32,058 bases of DNA from Algoriphagus marincola HL-49. GTDB taxonomy: Bacteria > Bacteroidota > Bacteroidia > Cytophagales > Cyclobacteriaceae. Numbering within the stretch: position 1 is the stretch's first letter; every line of letters begins with the position of its first letter. A program made the position numbers and the translations under genes. Where the stretch lies: the NCBI GenBank assembly GCA_001314815.1, contig LJXT01000032.1, forward strand, positions 1 through 32,058. The letters are read 5' to 3'. Positions 30,399-32,058 of the stretch are shown in pieces. A model generated the notes under the pieces. That model saw nothing but the letters and a program-made list of their open reading frames with translations, did not search any database and was not told the DNA's origin.

Positions 30399-31010
30399 TT
30401 ACCGCTTCCTAAACAAGGGCTGCTCCAATCGGTAAACCAGCCCGAAACTATGAACTCCAGTCGCAAACCGATCCAATACACTTGTCGATAGAGAATAGGA
30501 GAGACGTAAGGATTTACTAATTTTCTCATTAGAATATCCAAGAATCAAGCTTGGACCATGAACCACTTCCGGTGAATAGAGATAGGTAGTCCTCATCAAA
30601 ACTCCCTCCTGAATAAACGTAGATTTAGAACTCAAACTACTTCCATAAAACATGCGGTAGCCAATCCCGTAATCAACCTTTCCTCTACTTCCAAAATCCT
30701 TCTCCCATGCCAGATAGCTTTCAGCAGAGAGATTAGACCCGTACCACCAAGTATTGCATGTCTCGGGGTTTTGACAAGCTGGAGAATACATGAAGCCCAG
30801 TCGACTGACCCAATTCATTTTCGGGTTTTTAAAAATAGCCTTTTGCAAGCCAAGGAAAAAACCGAATGAACTATTTACGCCTTCCCCCACATAGGAGGTC
30901 TTTACAACACTTGCAGTACTGCCAATCTCCCACACTGCTCGCATTTTTCCCTGTGCATACCCTAAGGAACACAAGAATAATAATCCAATGAATGTCAATA
31001 AATACCTCAT
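30399..31010 (-). CDS. Exported protein, probably outer-membrane beta-barrel-like
   Basis: 203 aa. Signal peptide 1-19 (MRYLLTFIGLLFLCSLGYAQ). The mature part has alternating amphipathic strands ending in aromatic residues (AVWEIGSTASVVKTSYVGEG, SSFGFFLGLQKAIF, VDYGIGYRMFYGSS, LRLSYSLSTSVL, HSFGLVYRLEQPLF), as in small 8-stranded outer-membrane proteins, plus two cysteines in a loop (SPACQNPETCNTWWYG). No family is recognised with certainty. Its start codon overlaps the upstream gene's stop by one nucleotide (TGATG), so the two are translationally coupled. Confidence 0.75.
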   Translation of the reverse strand: MRYLLTFIGLLFLCSLGYAQGKMRAVWEIGSTASVVKTSYVGEGVNSSFGFFLGLQKAIFKNPKMNWVSRLGFMYSPACQNPETCNTWWYGSNLSAESYLAWEKDFGSRGKVDYGIGYRMFYGSSLSSKSTFIQEGVLMRTTYLYSPEVVHGPSLILGYSNEKISKSLRLSYSLSTSVLDRFATGVHSFGLVYRLEQPLFRKR

Positions 31011-32053
31011 CAGAATCTAACAATTTTTGGTGCAAGTGTAAATTCAACTTTAGCTCCCTTATCACCAGCAGCATATGAATAAATGGCAATACCATCTTCC
31101 AAACCGTTGCCCACCGCAACGCGATAATTTCCATTAAGCTCACCGCATCTAAGCCATGCTTGATTGATGATGGTTCTATGCCTTTTCTTTTTTAATGATA
31201 TGGTAGCTGATGCGGTTGGTTCAAAACCTGAGGATGTTTTTTTTGCTCCAAAAACAACCGAAACCTCATCTACTTCCCACCATGGTTTCTTAAATGCCAT
31301 CACGATATTTTGATTGTAATTTATCTGCTCCCAAGAAGTTGCGATTAACCCATCATTTGGGATAAAATCGGTAAGCCAGTTAATTCCAACCTCCCCTCTC
31401 GCTATTTTTTTCTCATTAATAAACGGAACATTAGACTGGTTTGTCGAGGCATTTACCCAGATCGTTATCCGATTGGGATGCGGCCAGGGTCTAGTATTGT
31501 CAGTTAATCTAAAGTTTGGCATATACCACCTAACAATATCACCAGGCTGTTCTGTTGAACAGTCTACGCCAATTTCGTGAGGCAGCCTGGGCTCTACTGC
31601 AGGAGGACTTTCTATTGTTCCTCCGCTAATTCCTCCATCATCAGGAGGAAGAATTCCATCCTCAAAACTTCCAAATACTACCGTAGGATTATCAACCGCA
31701 TAATCATCTCCGGCCAACACTTTTCCAGAGATGAAATAATTGGCTCCGCTGGTTCGGAATCGAATAAAATTCCCATCCTCACCCAGCTTTAAGCGATAGC
31801 CGGGCGTCTCCCCTTCCCAATCAGGATCCTCGGCCAAGCCTTCATCTTCCATCTCCTCGGTCCACCAAGATACGGTCAGCTCCTCAATGGAATCGGGATG
31901 AAAATAACCCACTAAGTACGGTGCCAGCATGGATATATCGTGGTTGTTTATAAAGTCAATCAACTCCTGAGGATCGAGATCCTCTCCGCTTGTCCGATGA
32001 TTGGCTGCATTGCTGTAGAAGGCATTGACAATGGCAGAACGCTGTCGTGTCAT
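31010..32053 (-). CDS. Unrecognised protein, possibly truncated at the window edge
   Basis: 347 aa from ATG 32053. The frame remains open to the window end, so the true start may be upstream. There is no signal peptide at this start, which also suggests missing sequence. The visible protein is acidic in its first third (DLDPQELIDFINNHDIS, WWTEEMEDEGLAEDPDWEGE), has a proline/glycine linker (LPPDDGGISGGTIESPPAVEP) and a C-terminal beta-rich part with many Trp residues (IVRWYMPNFRL, ITIWVNAST, AFKKPWWEVDEVSVVFGAKK). No known family was recognised. It is coupled to the barrel-like gene by a one-base stop/start overlap, so they probably act together, perhaps at the cell surface (inference). Confidence 0.65.
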   Translation of the reverse strand: MTRQRSAIVNAFYSNAANHRTSGEDLDPQELIDFINNHDISMLAPYLVGYFHPDSIEELTVSWWTEEMEDEGLAEDPDWEGETPGYRLKLGEDGNFIRFRTSGANYFISGKVLAGDDYAVDNPTVVFGSFEDGILPPDDGGISGGTIESPPAVEPRLPHEIGVDCSTEQPGDIVRWYMPNFRLTDNTRPWPHPNRITIWVNASTNQSNVPFINEKKIARGEVGINWLTDFIPNDGLIATSWEQINYNQNIVMAFKKPWWEVDEVSVVFGAKKTSSGFEPTASATISLKKKRHRTIINQAWLRCGELNGNYRVAVGNGLEDGIAIYSYAAGDKGAKVEFTLAPKIVRF

Positions 32054-32058
32054 GGGAT

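Overview
The window looks like chromosomal DNA of a Bacteroidota member, most likely Cytophagales (Cyclobacteriaceae / Algoriphagus-like). The reasons are: many starts lack Shine-Dalgarno sequences; several genes have Bacteroidota-type promoters (TTTG, about 19-20 nt, TANNTTTG); the gene order is rplM-rpsI-rpsB-tsf; and there are many lineage-typical proteins (6-bladed propeller lipoproteins, carboxypeptidase-regulatory-like secreted proteins, DUF2795, DUF349, DUF3108, C10 peptidase with Spi prodomain). The taxon is inferred from family content, not from a marker comparison.

Layout. 1-5550: the 3' end of a YceI gene with a strong terminator, a pabB-dinB overlapping pair, a convergent class I/II aminotransferase, a possible 43-aa small protein and a membrane-anchored metallophosphoesterase. 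5568-10340 (minus strand): an accessory block. It reads HTH regulator, small secreted six-cysteine peptide, propeller lipoprotein, secreted CarboxypepD_reg-like protein, then a 65-aa membrane protein and a second propeller lipoprotein. 10341-11047: an AT-rich gap with palindromes, an intrinsic terminator and REP-like hairpins. 11048-14403: ettA, a DUF349 protein and a DUF2795 protein. 14452-17091 (minus): a LiaF-like / LytS-like kinase / LytTR regulator operon, probably envelope stress sensing. 17219-21655: ispD, queA, an orphan FtsX/MacB-type permease and recA. 21827-24539: a DUF3108 protein, then a PhoB/PhoR-like two-component pair preceded by three in-register 11-bp units resembling a Pho box. 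24540-26580: a decayed lipoprotein gene tail, a C10 (streptopain-type) protease lipoprotein and a small partner lipoprotein. 26690-30276: an RluA-family pseudouridine synthase, then rplM, rpsI, rpsB and tsf. 30399-32053 (minus): a coupled pair of unrecognised genes, one barrel-like.

Most of the window is ordinary housekeeping. The best candidates for something undescribed are (a) the HTH / six-Cys secreted peptide / propeller / CarboxypepD_reg operon at 7131-10340, with two similar inverted repeats, one on each side of the HTH gene, one of them just upstream of a good promoter for the peptide gene; and (b) the C10 protease-lipoprotein cassette, which is preceded by the remnant tail of a second copy of its partner lipoprotein, with almost purely synonymous differences in the matched stretch.
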